Shown here piece by piece: positions 1 to 7,668 of a stretch of DNA of 64,000 nt. Position numbers and translations under genes: made by a program. The stretch spans positions 1 to 64,000 of the forward strand of contig NZ_PIPT01000006.1 in assembly GCF_003987395.1 (NCBI RefSeq). Direction: 5' to 3'. The stretch comes from Pseudidiomarina aquimaris. GTDB taxonomy: Bacteria > Pseudomonadota > Gammaproteobacteria > Enterobacterales > Alteromonadaceae. A model generated the notes under the pieces. That model had not been told where the DNA came from and made no database searches. It saw only the letters and a list, made by a program, of their open reading frames with translations. The first letter of the stretch is position 1. Every line of letters begins with the position of its first letter.

Positions 1-8
1 CAAGTTTA

Positions 9-126
9 TGCCTGGCGGCCATAGCGAAGTGGAACCACCTGATCCATTCCGAACTCAGACGTGAAACGCTTCAGCGCCGATGGTAGTGTGGGGCTTCCCC
101 ATGTGAGAGTAGGACACCGCCAGGCT
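9..126 (+). rRNA. rrf: 5S ribosomal RNA
   Basis: This is a complete 5S rRNA. It begins with TGCCTGGCGG and ends with CCGCCAGGC, which pair to form the terminal stem I. The conserved internal stretches CCGAACTCAGA, GTGAAACGC and GCGCCGATGGTAGTG are all present, and the length of about 118 nt is normal. The 23S gene should lie immediately upstream, outside the window, so this is the distal end of an rRNA operon. An intrinsic terminator follows 11 nt downstream, and no distal tRNA is visible. Confidence 0.95.
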
Positions 127-136
127 TTAAATAGAG

Positions 137-167
137 AACCCCAGTCCAGATGGACTGGGGTTTTTTT
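137..167 (+). terminator. Intrinsic terminator of the rRNA operon
   Basis: A perfect 10-bp stem, CCCCAGTCCA (139-148) pairing with TGGACTGGGG (151-160), closes a 2-nt GA loop. It is extended by AA/TT and followed by seven T residues. Its position just after 5S makes it the rrn operon terminator. Confidence 0.93.
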
Positions 168-350
168 ATGCCTCAAAGACAACTGCGTTGTTCGTGCGCT
201 ACGCTGTTCGTGCTTCGTCCGCTGCGCTGTTCGAACAGCGAACGCAGTGAGTGGACGAACAGTGAGGCATAGCCGAACGGACGAATAACGAGTAACGCTT
301 TTGTATTTAAACAAACAGCGAACAGCATACATCGAACATCGCTCTTCGTT
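168..350. repeat. Inverted-repeat-rich spacer after the rRNA terminator
   Basis: This is most of the 316-nt stretch between 5S rRNA and the TonB receptor, and it holds no convincing gene. ATGCCTCA (168-175) pairs with TGAGGCAT (263-270), ACTGCGTT (182-189) pairs with AACGCAGT (241-248), and the centre CGCTGTTCGAACAGCG (225-240) is a perfect 16-bp palindrome. The unit CGCTGTTCG recurs at 202-210 and 225-233, and its complement core CGAACAG recurs at 256-262 and 319-325. The nested arrangement suggests a mobile intergenic repeat (REP/MITE-like) or a cruciform. The family is unknown to me. Confidence 0.55.
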
Positions 351-442
351 CTTTCTTAGACTAAAGTCAACTAAGCAATTGCATGATCCGTTGCTATGCT
401 TGTAAGACTATAAGAAGTACTAGTCTAGGAGAGGTAAACATC

Positions 443-2860
443 ATGAAGAAGAATAAAACGTTGCTTGCAATGTTAAGCACCGGCGCCTTGTCGAGCTTAA
501 CCTTAATGAACACAACCGCTATAGCGCAAGAAGATACGAGCGCGACGGTTGAAGCGGAGGAGCGAATTCAGGTTGTCGGTTCGCGTTTATCGATGCGTAC
601 CGCTACTGATGGTACTGCACCTGTTGATATTATTTCAGGTGAAGAGCTCACCGCGAGCGGTATCACCGAAACTGCACGTGCGCTCCAGTATGCGGTTCCA
701 AGCTTTAACTTCCCTTCGTCATCGATCACCGATGGTTCTGATGCCGTACGCCCAGCGTCTTTACGTGGCTTATCTCCTGATCACACCTTAGTTCTCGTGA
801 ACGGTAAACGCCGTCATATGAGTGCGTTGGTGCATTTGAATGGTACCACCGGTCGTGGTAGTTCGAACGTTGATTTGAACGCTATCCCAATTTCATCAAT
901 CAAACGCATTGAAGTATTGCGTGATGGTGCTGCGGCACTGTACGGCTCAGATGCGATTGCGGGTGTAATCAATATTGTATTGAAAGACCAGTCTGAAGGC
1001 GGTTCGATCACCGCAAATGCCGGTCAAACCTATGAAGGTGATGGTGAGCAGTACAAAATTCATGGTAGCACCGGATTCGCACTGGGTGACGATGGTCACT
1101 TTACGCTATCTGCTGAATATCACCACAAGAACAAAACTAATCGTGCCGGTCTTGATCCACGTCAACAGTATCCATTGGTCGACGGCGAGTTGGACCCACG
1201 CGAAGCTACATTTGACCGTTTGAATCACCATGTGGGTGCTGCCTCCTTTGAAAACAAAGCCGTCTTTTTCAATGCCGCCATTGCGGCTGGCGAAGGTGAA
1301 TTCTATGCGTTTGGTGGGGTGAGTGACCGTACCTCACAAAGCGGCGCATTTTATCGTCGCGCCCTTGATAACCGTAATATCCTCGAAATTTATCCAGACG
1401 GTTTCTTACCGTTGTTGAGCCCAGAAACCCAAGATATGTCGGGTTACGTTGGCTATCGTTTCAACCTTGCCGGCTGGGATGTTGATGCCAGTGCAGGCTA
1501 CGGGGAAAGCGAGTTCCAATATCGTTTAGAGAACTCGCTGAACGCATCCATTGGTCCGAGCTCACAAACTCAGTTTGATGCCGGAACACTAACAACGGAT
1601 GAGCTCAATGCAACGATAGATTTTCAGCGTTTCTTCCCGTTCGTCAACAACTCAGATCTCGCTGTGGCATTTGGCGTCAGCTATCGTGAAAATAGTTACC
1701 AAATTGCCGCCGGTGAAGAAGCCTCGTATATCAATGGTGGCTACGATAATCGCCCAGGCGGCAGCCAAGGCTTTACCGGTTTTAAACCTGAGTCAGAAGT
1801 GGACCAGTCGCGTGACAATACAGGTTTCTACCTCGAAGTCGAAAATATGCTGACCGCCAACTTCCAGTGGGGCGCAGCGGTTCGCTATGAAGACTATTCT
1901 GACTTCGGTAGTAATACCAGTTGGAAGGTATCAGGTCGCTATGATCTGAATGACCAGTGGGCGGTTCGTGCGACGGCAAATACTGGCTTCCGCGCACCTA
2001 GTGTGCAACAGCTCTATTTCTCTAATATCTCGACGTTATTTGTCGACCGTGGTGATGGGTTGCAACCAGAGCAAAGCGGTACCTTTAACAACATCAGTCC
2101 GGTGGCAAGTGCATTAGGGATTGAAGGTTTAGAGCCTGAAGAGTCTCAGAGCTTTAGTGCAGGTTTGGTTTATAACGGCTACGAGGGTTTTACCTTGACC
2201 ATCGATGCCTTCCAGATCGCAATTGATGATCGGATCATTCTCTCTGGTGATTTGAGCCCTCAAGATTCTGACGCAGTAGCTGAGGCATTAGCTGCCAGTG
2301 GCGCAGATAACGCACGTTTCTTCGTGAACGCAGTCGATACAACAACGCGTGGTGTTGATGTTGTGGCGTCACAAACCTTTGAGCTTGATGATATGGGCTC
2401 GCTGCGTGCGCAATTGGCCTATGGTTACAACAAAACCGAGATTGACGATATCAATCTACCCGTTTTGTTAGACGGACTTGAGGATAACTTGTTCGACGGC
2501 GTCGAGCGCACGCGAATGACACGCTCAGTTCCGCGTAATAGCGGCAGCGTTGCTTTCACCCATACTTTGGGAGATCTACAAACGCGCGTAGCCTTTAATT
2601 ACTTTGGTGATTACGTACTGGAGAACAGCCAAGGCGTACAAACCGAGTTTGGTGCGAAGTGGGTGACTGATCTATCGGCGAAGTATCTACTCACCGACCA
2701 GTTAACAGTAAGTGCTGGGGTACAAAATTTGTTTGATGAGTATCCTGACAAGCAACGTCCGGCAAGCCAATTCAACGGAATCTTTATGTATCCGAATACC
2801 AATGCTCCGTTTGGCTTTAACGGCGGTTATTACTACGCTGAGTTGACGTACAACTTCTAA
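443..2860 (+). CDS. TonB-dependent outer-membrane receptor
   Basis: The protein (805 aa) is a TonB-dependent transporter: a 22-strand outer-membrane barrel with an N-terminal plug that imports a ligand using TonB-ExbBD energy. I chose the ATG at 443 because GGAGAGG lies just upstream and a signal peptide follows (MKKNK, hydrophobic core, cleavage near AIA-Q). The plug domain begins near residue 40 (RIQVVGSR) and holds the typical LVLVNGKRRH and IEVLRDGAAALYGSDA segments. The protein ends in the aromatic terminus LTYNF expected of barrel proteins. It is a single gene flanked by the rRNA spacer and a strong terminator. The substrate is unknown: I see no Fur box or neighbouring transporter that would identify it as a siderophore receptor. 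Confidence 0.93.
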   Translation: MKKNKTLLAMLSTGALSSLTLMNTTAIAQEDTSATVEAEERIQVVGSRLSMRTATDGTAPVDIISGEELTASGITETARALQYAVPSFNFPSSSITDGSDAVRPASLRGLSPDHTLVLVNGKRRHMSALVHLNGTTGRGSSNVDLNAIPISSIKRIEVLRDGAAALYGSDAIAGVINIVLKDQSEGGSITANAGQTYEGDGEQYKIHGSTGFALGDDGHFTLSAEYHHKNKTNRAGLDPRQQYPLVDGELDPREATFDRLNHHVGAASFENKAVFFNAAIAAGEGEFYAFGGVSDRTSQSGAFYRRALDNRNILEIYPDGFLPLLSPETQDMSGYVGYRFNLAGWDVDASAGYGESEFQYRLENSLNASIGPSSQTQFDAGTLTTDELNATIDFQRFFPFVNNSDLAVAFGVSYRENSYQIAAGEEASYINGGYDNRPGGSQGFTGFKPESEVDQSRDNTGFYLEVENMLTANFQWGAAVRYEDYSDFGSNTSWKVSGRYDLNDQWAVRATANTGFRAPSVQQLYFSNISTLFVDRGDGLQPEQSGTFNNISPVASALGIEGLEPEESQSFSAGLVYNGYEGFTLTIDAFQIAIDDRIILSGDLSPQDSDAVAEALAASGADNARFFVNAVDTTTRGVDVVASQTFELDDMGSLRAQLAYGYNKTEIDDINLPVLLDGLEDNLFDGVERTRMTRSVPRNSGSVAFTHTLGDLQTRVAFNYFGDYVLENSQGVQTEFGAKWVTDLSAKYLLTDQLTVSAGVQNLFDEYPDKQRPASQFNGIFMYPNTNAPFGFNGGYYYAELTYNF

Positions 2861-2883
2861 CGTTAGAGTTTTTCGATTGTGTG

Positions 2884-2911
2884 AAAACCGCCACTTTGTG
2901 GCGGTTTTTTT
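2884..2911 (+). terminator. Intrinsic terminator after the TonB receptor gene
   Basis: AAAACCGCCAC (2884-2894) and GTGGCGGTTTT form an 11-bp stem around a TTT loop, ending in a run of seven Ts. It lies 24 nt past the receptor stop codon. Confidence 0.93.
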
Positions 2912-2966
2912 ATGCCCAAACACTTTAACTTTAGTCTAACCCTAAGAAAAACAGAGGTTTAAAAGA

Positions 2967-2982
2967 TGGCACGATTATTGAA
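2967..2982 (+). promoter_or_regulatory. Near-consensus sigma-54 (-24/-12) promoter candidate
   Basis: TGGCACG (2967-2973), four bases, then TTGAA (2978-2982) match the sigma-54 consensus TGGCACG-N4-TTGCA with correct spacing. The single deviation is A for C in the -12 GC pair. It sits about 60 nt upstream of the small membrane protein gene at 3043, on the same strand. No activator site was identified, so this remains a pattern match. Confidence 0.4.
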
Positions 2983-3042
2983 TATCCAAGAGAGGATAAA
3001 AATTTAGCAACCTCTTGAAGTTGTCTTTAGTTGGAGAAAAAA

Positions 3043-3354
3043 ATGCGTAAACAATCAACTTGGCTTTGGGTTATCGCTGCTGTTCTAGCTTTCTTTTTGT
3101 TTGGCGATGAGATTCTGGGACTTATCGGCGCCGTAGTCGGTTTGGTCATTAGCATTGGTGTGACTGGCTTATTATTGGTAGCCATTGCACTCGGAGCTTT
3201 TGCGTTAGTCGTTGCCATTGGCGGTAGTATTGCGGTAGCGGTCGCAGTCGCTGCAGTTGCCTTAGTCGCTGTCTTATTCAGTTGGCTGTGGCCGTATCTA
3301 TTGTTGTTGGGCATTTTGTATTTGTTAGTGCGAAAACGCCCCAAAGCTGTGTAA
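3043..3354 (+). CDS. Small hydrophobic membrane protein of unknown function
   Basis: The 103-aa product is almost entirely hydrophobic. After a short basic N-terminus (MRKQSTW) come three or four probable membrane segments: a tryptophan- and phenylalanine-rich one at about 6-22, then long Gly/Ala/Val-rich ones spanning about 24-80, and a Leu-rich last segment before the basic tail RKRPKAV. I chose the ATG at 3043 over an in-frame TTG at 3031 because GGAG (3033-3036) sits 6 nt before it. I do not recognise a named family. A near-consensus sigma-54 site lies upstream, which faintly recalls phage-shock-type small membrane proteins, but the sequence is not clearly PspG. The copper chaperone gene begins 33 nt downstream. 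Confidence 0.7.
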   Translation: MRKQSTWLWVIAAVLAFFLFGDEILGLIGAVVGLVISIGVTGLLLVAIALGAFALVVAIGGSIAVAVAVAAVALVAVLFSWLWPYLLLLGILYLLVRKRPKAV

Positions 3355-3387
3355 ACTAACCCCATGATTCATTATGGGGAGAAACTT

Positions 3388-3816
3388 GTGAAAGTAATTC
3401 GTCAATTAGCGCTCGCCGCATGCTTGGTCCTGCCGTTGAGCGGCTGGGCAGAAGTCGTAGTGAGCGATGCATGGGTCAAGCCGACTATTCCAGGTACTGA
3501 AAATGGCGCCGGTTATTTTGTCATTGAGAACCAAGGCACGTCGGCTGTGACATTGGTGGGCGTAAAGACCGATGTCGCTCGCGCTAGCGAAGTGCATCAA
3601 CATGTGATGAATGACGAAGGCATGATGCGTATGCGTCGCGTCCCGGAATTGACGTTGGCTGCCGGTGAACAAGTGACATTCCAACCCGGAAGTTATCACG
3701 TCATGTTCTTTGGTGTAAAAAATCCGTTTAAAGTGGGTAGTAGCGTTGCTTTTCAACTGCAATTCGCTGATGCTGATGCGCTAGACGTAGTGGCCGAAGT
3801 ACGACCGCTCAAATAA
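3388..3816 (+). CDS. PCu(A)C-family periplasmic copper chaperone
   Basis: This is a 142-aa protein of the PCu(A)C (DUF461) family. These periplasmic copper(I) carriers deliver metal to the CuA site of cytochrome oxidase or act in general copper handling. A signal peptide covers residues 1-21 (hydrophobic ALAACLVLPLSGWA). The family's copper motif is visible: H70/H72, M82, then exactly 21 residues to H104-x-M106. I chose the GTG at 3388 because GGGGAG lies 6-7 nt upstream and the signal peptide follows; the upstream ATG at 3364 would add residues before it. No SCO1/SenC or oxidase gene is adjacent. The next gene, an outer-membrane protein, follows after 23 nt. Confidence 0.88.
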   Translation: MKVIRQLALAACLVLPLSGWAEVVVSDAWVKPTIPGTENGAGYFVIENQGTSAVTLVGVKTDVARASEVHQHVMNDEGMMRMRRVPELTLAAGEQVTFQPGSYHVMFFGVKNPFKVGSSVAFQLQFADADALDVVAEVRPLK

Positions 3817-3839
3817 ACCTTAGCGTAAAGGAGTAAGGC

Positions 3840-4601
3840 ATGCGCAAAGTAACACTCTCGCTAGCATTGGTGATCAGTGCTGGTGGACTCATAGCCGCCC
3901 CCCAAGCCAATGCCGATACAGTTTTCGGTGTCTACGCAGGGGCTCAGACATGGAAAGCCGATACCAGTGGCTCATTCGGTTCCGAGCGTTCCACTTCTGA
4001 CTTTTCGTTTGCCGACGATCAACAAGGTAGTGCTTATATTGCCTTTGAGCATCCTATTCCACTATTCCCTAACGTCAAAGTTCGCCACAATGATTTGGTA
4101 ACAGACGGCAGCCAACTATTGAATGAAGACTTTTCATTCTTCGGTACGAATTTCGCAGCCAATAGCCGTGTTAACTATACCGCTGACTTGAGCCACACCG
4201 ATTACACGCTCTATTATGAGCTGTTTGATAACGACCTAGTGTCGTTTGACTTGGGGGTGACCGCTAAGCGGGTGGATGGCAGTATTGAAGTTCGTGGCGA
4301 ACAAACGTTGCAAGGGCAGAGCACTGACGGTTGGATCCCGACGCTCTACAGTCAGCTTAGGGTTGGCATTCCGGCCACAGATCTCACGCTTTATGGTCTT
4401 GCCAATGCAGTTAGTATTGAAGACTCGAAAGTTGAAGATTATGAATTCGGTGTTGAGTATCGTCCGATTGAGAACTTAGCAGTCGATGTTAATTTGCAAC
4501 TAGGTTATCGCGTGTTCAATGTTGAACTTGACGACCTCGACGGTGTTTACTCAAACCTAGAATACAAAGGTCCATACCTAGGTATCGAATTCCATTTCTA
4601 A
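3840..4601 (+). CDS. TIGR04219-type outer-membrane beta-barrel protein
   Basis: This is a 253-aa secreted protein with a clear signal peptide (MRKVTLSLALV, cleavage near ANA-D at 26). It has alternating polar/hydrophobic strands and ends in phenylalanine (LGIEFHF), typical of outer-membrane barrels. The early VYAGAQTWKAD stretch and overall length match the TIGR04219 family of uncharacterised outer-membrane proteins in marine gammaproteobacteria. AAGGAGTAAGGC provides a strong ribosome binding site before the ATG. It follows the copper chaperone closely and may share its transcript, but the function is unknown. Confidence 0.82.
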   Translation: MRKVTLSLALVISAGGLIAAPQANADTVFGVYAGAQTWKADTSGSFGSERSTSDFSFADDQQGSAYIAFEHPIPLFPNVKVRHNDLVTDGSQLLNEDFSFFGTNFAANSRVNYTADLSHTDYTLYYELFDNDLVSFDLGVTAKRVDGSIEVRGEQTLQGQSTDGWIPTLYSQLRVGIPATDLTLYGLANAVSIEDSKVEDYEFGVEYRPIENLAVDVNLQLGYRVFNVELDDLDGVYSNLEYKGPYLGIEFHF

Positions 4602-4622
4602 GGGAGTTCAATAAAGCTTGCG

Positions 4623-4645
4623 AGCGCCGTTATTGATACGGCGCT
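4623..4645. terminator. Bidirectional terminator-like hairpin
   Basis: AGCGCCGT (4623-4630) and ACGGCGCT (4638-4645) form a perfect 8-bp GC-rich stem with a 7-nt loop between two convergent genes. It overlaps the stop codon of the minus-strand DUF3299 gene. T-runs on both sides are weak, so termination is inferred mainly from position. Confidence 0.5.
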
Positions 4646-5115
4646 ACGTTTACAGCATCCATTTGATAGGCGACAACGGCCAAATCACCTTCAGCACGTT
4701 CAACTTTAATTGTTCCTTCTACCCAGACAGGGTTGAACGCCTGACGAATCGGGTAGCCCTCAGGAAACCGCACCAATACAACTTGATTCGGTGGTGGTGG
4801 CGGAACGTGGATACAGGCCCCTTCATAGGGCACCAACAAGAACTCGGTGACTTTACTGTCCTCGGCTTGCAATTGCACAACGAAACCGGGAATGCGTACT
4901 TTTCTACCATCGAGCGCTTCAACTACCGGCGCGTTTAGCTCGGGTTGCCCCATCGCTTCTGGGTTCATATCGTAGAAGGCTTGACTACGCACTGGTGGGG
5001 GCTTGTACCCTTCTGGGACCAAGTCTTTCCATTCAGTTTCGACAAACTCTTGCCCCTGCACAGGCATTGCGACAAACACACAGAGTGCCAGTAAACTTGC
5101 AAAAAACGACTTCAT
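4630..5115 (-). CDS. DUF3299 secreted protein linked to an ABC transporter
   Basis: This 161-aa exported protein has a signal peptide (MKSFFASLLALCVFVAMPVQGQ). The mature part carries the DUF3299 features: an early W-K-D-L-V-P-x-G segment, the central RIPGFVVQL strand and the ACIHVPPPPPNQ loop, whose Cys, His and prolines are characteristic. I chose the start at 5115 because its ATG overlaps the stop of the upstream permease gene (ATGA), implying translational coupling. It forms an operon with the ABC permease and ATPase. The family often sits beside such transporters, so a periplasmic accessory role is likely; the biochemical activity is unknown. Confidence 0.82.
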   Translation of the reverse strand: MKSFFASLLALCVFVAMPVQGQEFVETEWKDLVPEGYKPPPVRSQAFYDMNPEAMGQPELNAPVVEALDGRKVRIPGFVVQLQAEDSKVTEFLLVPYEGACIHVPPPPPNQVVLVRFPEGYPIRQAFNPVWVEGTIKVERAEGDLAVVAYQMDAVNVAPYQ

Positions 5116-6392
5116 AATTTCACCGTTAAACCATCTGCCAAGGCATTGCGATAGGCTCGCCATGCCGGGAATAAACTGAGTAAGGTCGCGGCCACTAATA
5201 TGGCAAGCAACAGGTAGATCTCGCGCAAGGTTAAGACACTGGCACTGACTTGAATACCCATTTGCTGTTGCAACAGCTCGGCGCCGAATAGCAATACCGT
5301 ATAGAGCCCAGCCGTCCCAAGCGTCACGCCGACCAAAGTGACCACAAACGCTTCGACGACTAATAATCCGAGAATCGTAATCGGGCCTGCACCGATAGAA
5401 CGTAAGACCGCCATTTCGCGGCGGCGTTCACGCAAGCTTGCTAACAATGTCGTTAACATGCCGAGCAACCCAGTAATGACGACGAGTATTGAAATGGCTA
5501 CCAGTGCGCGTTCAAACAGGCTTAGGGTGCGCCAAAAATTCTGCAGCGCCAAGCCTGGCATAATGGCTGATAACGCTTCACCTCGATAGGTATTGATCGT
5601 ACGTTGTAAGCGCAATGCGAGGGCTGGATTCTCGAGGCCGAGCAGTACTGCGCTTAATGTGTAAACAGGCGGCTCAGTTGTGACGACGTTTTCATTCTCA
5701 TGCTCATGCTCATGGTCGTGAGAATGTTCTTCTGCACCCGAGTCGGGCAAATATTCGCCGTGCACTAAGCCTTGCGCGGTGAGTGGAATAAAGACCCCGC
5801 GGTCGATCGGCGTTCCGGTCCGCTCAAGCACGCCAACCACCTGAAAAGGGTGAGCGTCGTGCTGGCTGAAACTAATCTCTCCAGTGCCATGTGCGACAAT
5901 TAAATCACTCCCCACTGACAGTTGGCGTTCACGTGCAACTTCCGCACCGAGCACGGCAACGGTCACCTCATTTTGCTCCGCAAAAGCACCTCCAGCAGCG
6001 AATGAAAGAGGCCGCTTATTGCCATATTTAAAGTTTTCAAACAACGCGTCAGTCGTGGCGATGACAGGGTAGCCATGCACGCTATCGCCCATGGCCATTG
6101 GAATATGCCAGCTAACACCGGGAAGCGACTGCAGGTGCTCGTAACTTTGCCAACTTAGCGTGTTGGATAAATTTCCAATATGAAACACGCTGCTTAACAG
6201 CAGCTCGGTCGAGCCAGTACGCGCACCGACAATAAGGTCCGTGCCAGAAATGGTATTGGAAAAGTTCTCTTGGGTTTGTACCCGTATGCGCTCGACGCCC
6301 AACAAAAGTAAGGTACTGACGGCAATAGCAATGACGGTTAACCAGACACTGCCACGGCGGTTCCAAAGGCTCGCGAGCGCCAACTTAAACAT
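5112..6392 (-). CDS. FtsX/MacB-like ABC transporter permease with His-rich loop
   Basis: This is a 426-aa permease of the FtsX/MacB/LolC superfamily. One transmembrane helix lies near the N-terminus (about 18-33), followed by a large periplasmic domain and three C-terminal helices (about 290-420). The SLRERRREMAVLRSIGA coupling segment is typical. Such permeases drive extracytoplasmic, mechanotransmission-type work rather than classic transport. An unusual histidine/acid-rich stretch (residues about 221-235, encoded near 5688-5732) contains five His within fifteen residues and suggests metal binding. I chose the ATG at 6392 for its AAGGAG site; it overlaps the end of the ATPase gene by 8 nt. 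The layout recalls zinc-regulated transporter operons of Vibrio (zrg), from memory and unverified. Confidence 0.88.
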   Translation of the reverse strand: MFKLALASLWNRRGSVWLTVIAIAVSTLLLLGVERIRVQTQENFSNTISGTDLIVGARTGSTELLLSSVFHIGNLSNTLSWQSYEHLQSLPGVSWHIPMAMGDSVHGYPVIATTDALFENFKYGNKRPLSFAAGGAFAEQNEVTVAVLGAEVARERQLSVGSDLIVAHGTGEISFSQHDAHPFQVVGVLERTGTPIDRGVFIPLTAQGLVHGEYLPDSGAEEHSHDHEHEHENENVVTTEPPVYTLSAVLLGLENPALALRLQRTINTYRGEALSAIMPGLALQNFWRTLSLFERALVAISILVVITGLLGMLTTLLASLRERRREMAVLRSIGAGPITILGLLVVEAFVVTLVGVTLGTAGLYTVLLFGAELLQQQMGIQVSASVLTLREIYLLLAILVAATLLSLFPAWRAYRNALADGLTVKL

Positions 6393-7083
6393 CTGCGACG
6401 GCTCCTTGATTGATCTCACTTAGCTCGATGGCGCGCGGAAATAGCGGCGCAAGTGTAGCGTCATGAGTGACAAATAAGAGCGTTGTGTTTTGTGCATCAC
6501 AAGCTTCAAAAAGTAACTGAATAAAGTTATCTCGATGCGCTTGATCGAGCGCTGAGGTTGGCTCATCGGCAATAATAAGCGCTGGACTACCAAGCAGAGC
6601 ACGTGCCGCAGCGACGCGCTGTTGTTGCCCAACGCTGAGTTGATGCGAGGGCTGCTGTTGCTGCTCGGGCGTGAGACCTAAGCGCGTTAATAATTGCTTT
6701 GCTTCTTGTTCTATCGACTGCTGAGAAAGACGCTTGCGCCGGGCTGGAGCAAATTGACAAGCCAAAGTCACATTAGCGCGTGCTGAGAGATAAGGAAGAA
6801 GATTAAACTGCTGGAAAATATAGCCGATTTCGTTGGCTCGCAATTGGTCTCGGCGATGCTGATTCAAACCAGCCAAATCTTGCCCGAGAACCTTAACTTG
6901 CCCAGCGCCTGTTGTATGAATACCGGCAATGAGACCAAGCAAGGTCGATTTACCGCTGCCACTGGCACCCCGCAACAACACACGCTCACCGCGTGCGATG
7001 GTCAGTTCCGGAATGCTCAGCAGCGGTAACTGAGCACCCGGCCATTTAAACTGAAGTTGTTTCAGTTCAATGCAGGTGCTCAT
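6385..7083 (-). CDS. LolD/MacB-like ABC transporter ATPase
   Basis: This 232-aa nucleotide-binding subunit has Walker A GASGSGKST (39-47), a Q-loop in YIFQQFNLLPYL, the signature LSVGQQQR (149-156), Walker B ALIIADEPTSALD (168-180) and the switch His in LLFVTHD. The length and the QQFNLLPYLS stretch place it in the LolD/MacB/FtsE group, which pairs with FtsX-like permeases. Here the partner is the permease that overlaps it downstream. The gene begins only 5 nt after the end of ppa with no terminator between, so it is probably cotranscribed with the pyrophosphatase. It is not lolD itself, since lolC/E are absent nearby. Confidence 0.92.
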   Translation of the reverse strand: MSTCIELKQLQFKWPGAQLPLLSIPELTIARGERVLLRGASGSGKSTLLGLIAGIHTTGAGQVKVLGQDLAGLNQHRRDQLRANEIGYIFQQFNLLPYLSARANVTLACQFAPARRKRLSQQSIEQEAKQLLTRLGLTPEQQQQPSHQLSVGQQQRVAAARALLGSPALIIADEPTSALDQAHRDNFIQLLFEACDAQNTTLLFVTHDATLAPLFPRAIELSEINQGAVADV

Positions 7084-7088
7084 AGGTC

Positions 7089-7619
7089 TTACTTAGCTTG
7101 AGCGCGTTCAAACGAAGAAACGATTTCTTCTTTTGCTTCGTTGATATCGCCCCAGCCTTCAACTTTCACCCATTTACCTTTCTCGAGCTCTTTGTAACGC
7201 TCGAAGAAGTGTGTAATTTGCGCTTTCAGCAATTCTGGCAGGTCGTTCACATCTTGGATGTGATCGTATTCTTTGCTGAGTTTGCTAATTGGTACCGCGA
7301 TAACTTTTGCGTCTTCGCCCGACTCATCGGTCATTTTCAATACGCCCACGGGACGACATTTGATAACCGAGCCAGCTTGCAGAGGGTAAGGAGTAGGCAC
7401 AAGCACGTCGACTGGGTCGCCGTCGAGTGACAAAGTGTCATTTACGAAACCGTAGTTCGCAGGGTAGAACATTGGCGTTGCCATGAAACGATCAACCCAT
7501 AGTGTACCGGTGTCTTTGTCGACTTCGTACTTGATCGGATCTGCATTGGCAGGAATCTCGATGATCACATTTACTTCATCTGGCAGGTTCTTGCCTGCGC
7601 TCACATCACTCAAGCTCAT
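7089..7619 (-). CDS. ppa: Inorganic pyrophosphatase
   Basis: This is soluble family I inorganic pyrophosphatase (176 aa), which hydrolyses pyrophosphate to phosphate and so pulls biosynthetic reactions forward. The signature DGDPVDVLV sits at residues 66-74 with its three metal-binding aspartates. The upstream [16 protein letters not shown] and the later [10 protein letters not shown] and [17 protein letters not shown] segments are typical of the E. coli-type hexameric enzyme. AGGAAAAACC precedes the ATG. The ABC transporter operon follows after 5 nt, so ppa may be its promoter-proximal gene. Confidence 0.97.
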   Translation of the reverse strand: MSLSDVSAGKNLPDEVNVIIEIPANADPIKYEVDKDTGTLWVDRFMATPMFYPANYGFVNDTLSLDGDPVDVLVPTPYPLQAGSVIKCRPVGVLKMTDESGEDAKVIAVPISKLSKEYDHIQDVNDLPELLKAQITHFFERYKELEKGKWVKVEGWGDINEAKEEIVSSFERAQAK

Positions 7620-7668
7620 GGTTTTTCCTATTGATAACTTAATGTCAGAATAAAATTTTGGCCGCTTA

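Noticed and set aside
6-332. 108-aa minus-strand open frame across 5S rRNA and its spacer
   Set aside because: It lies over a structural RNA, a terminator and inverted repeats; no ribosome site or protein-like composition.
361-442. Fur box or clear promoter before the TonB receptor
   Set aside because: TTGCAT (379-384) with TGTAAG (401-406) is a poor pair, and no GATAATGATAATCATTATC-like sequence is present.
2966-3007. 13-codon mini-ORF (MARLLNIQERIKI) with an upstream GAGG-like site
   Set aside because: Too short to judge, and it overlaps the sigma-54-like motif; no leader-peptide logic such as repeated regulatory codons or an attenuator.
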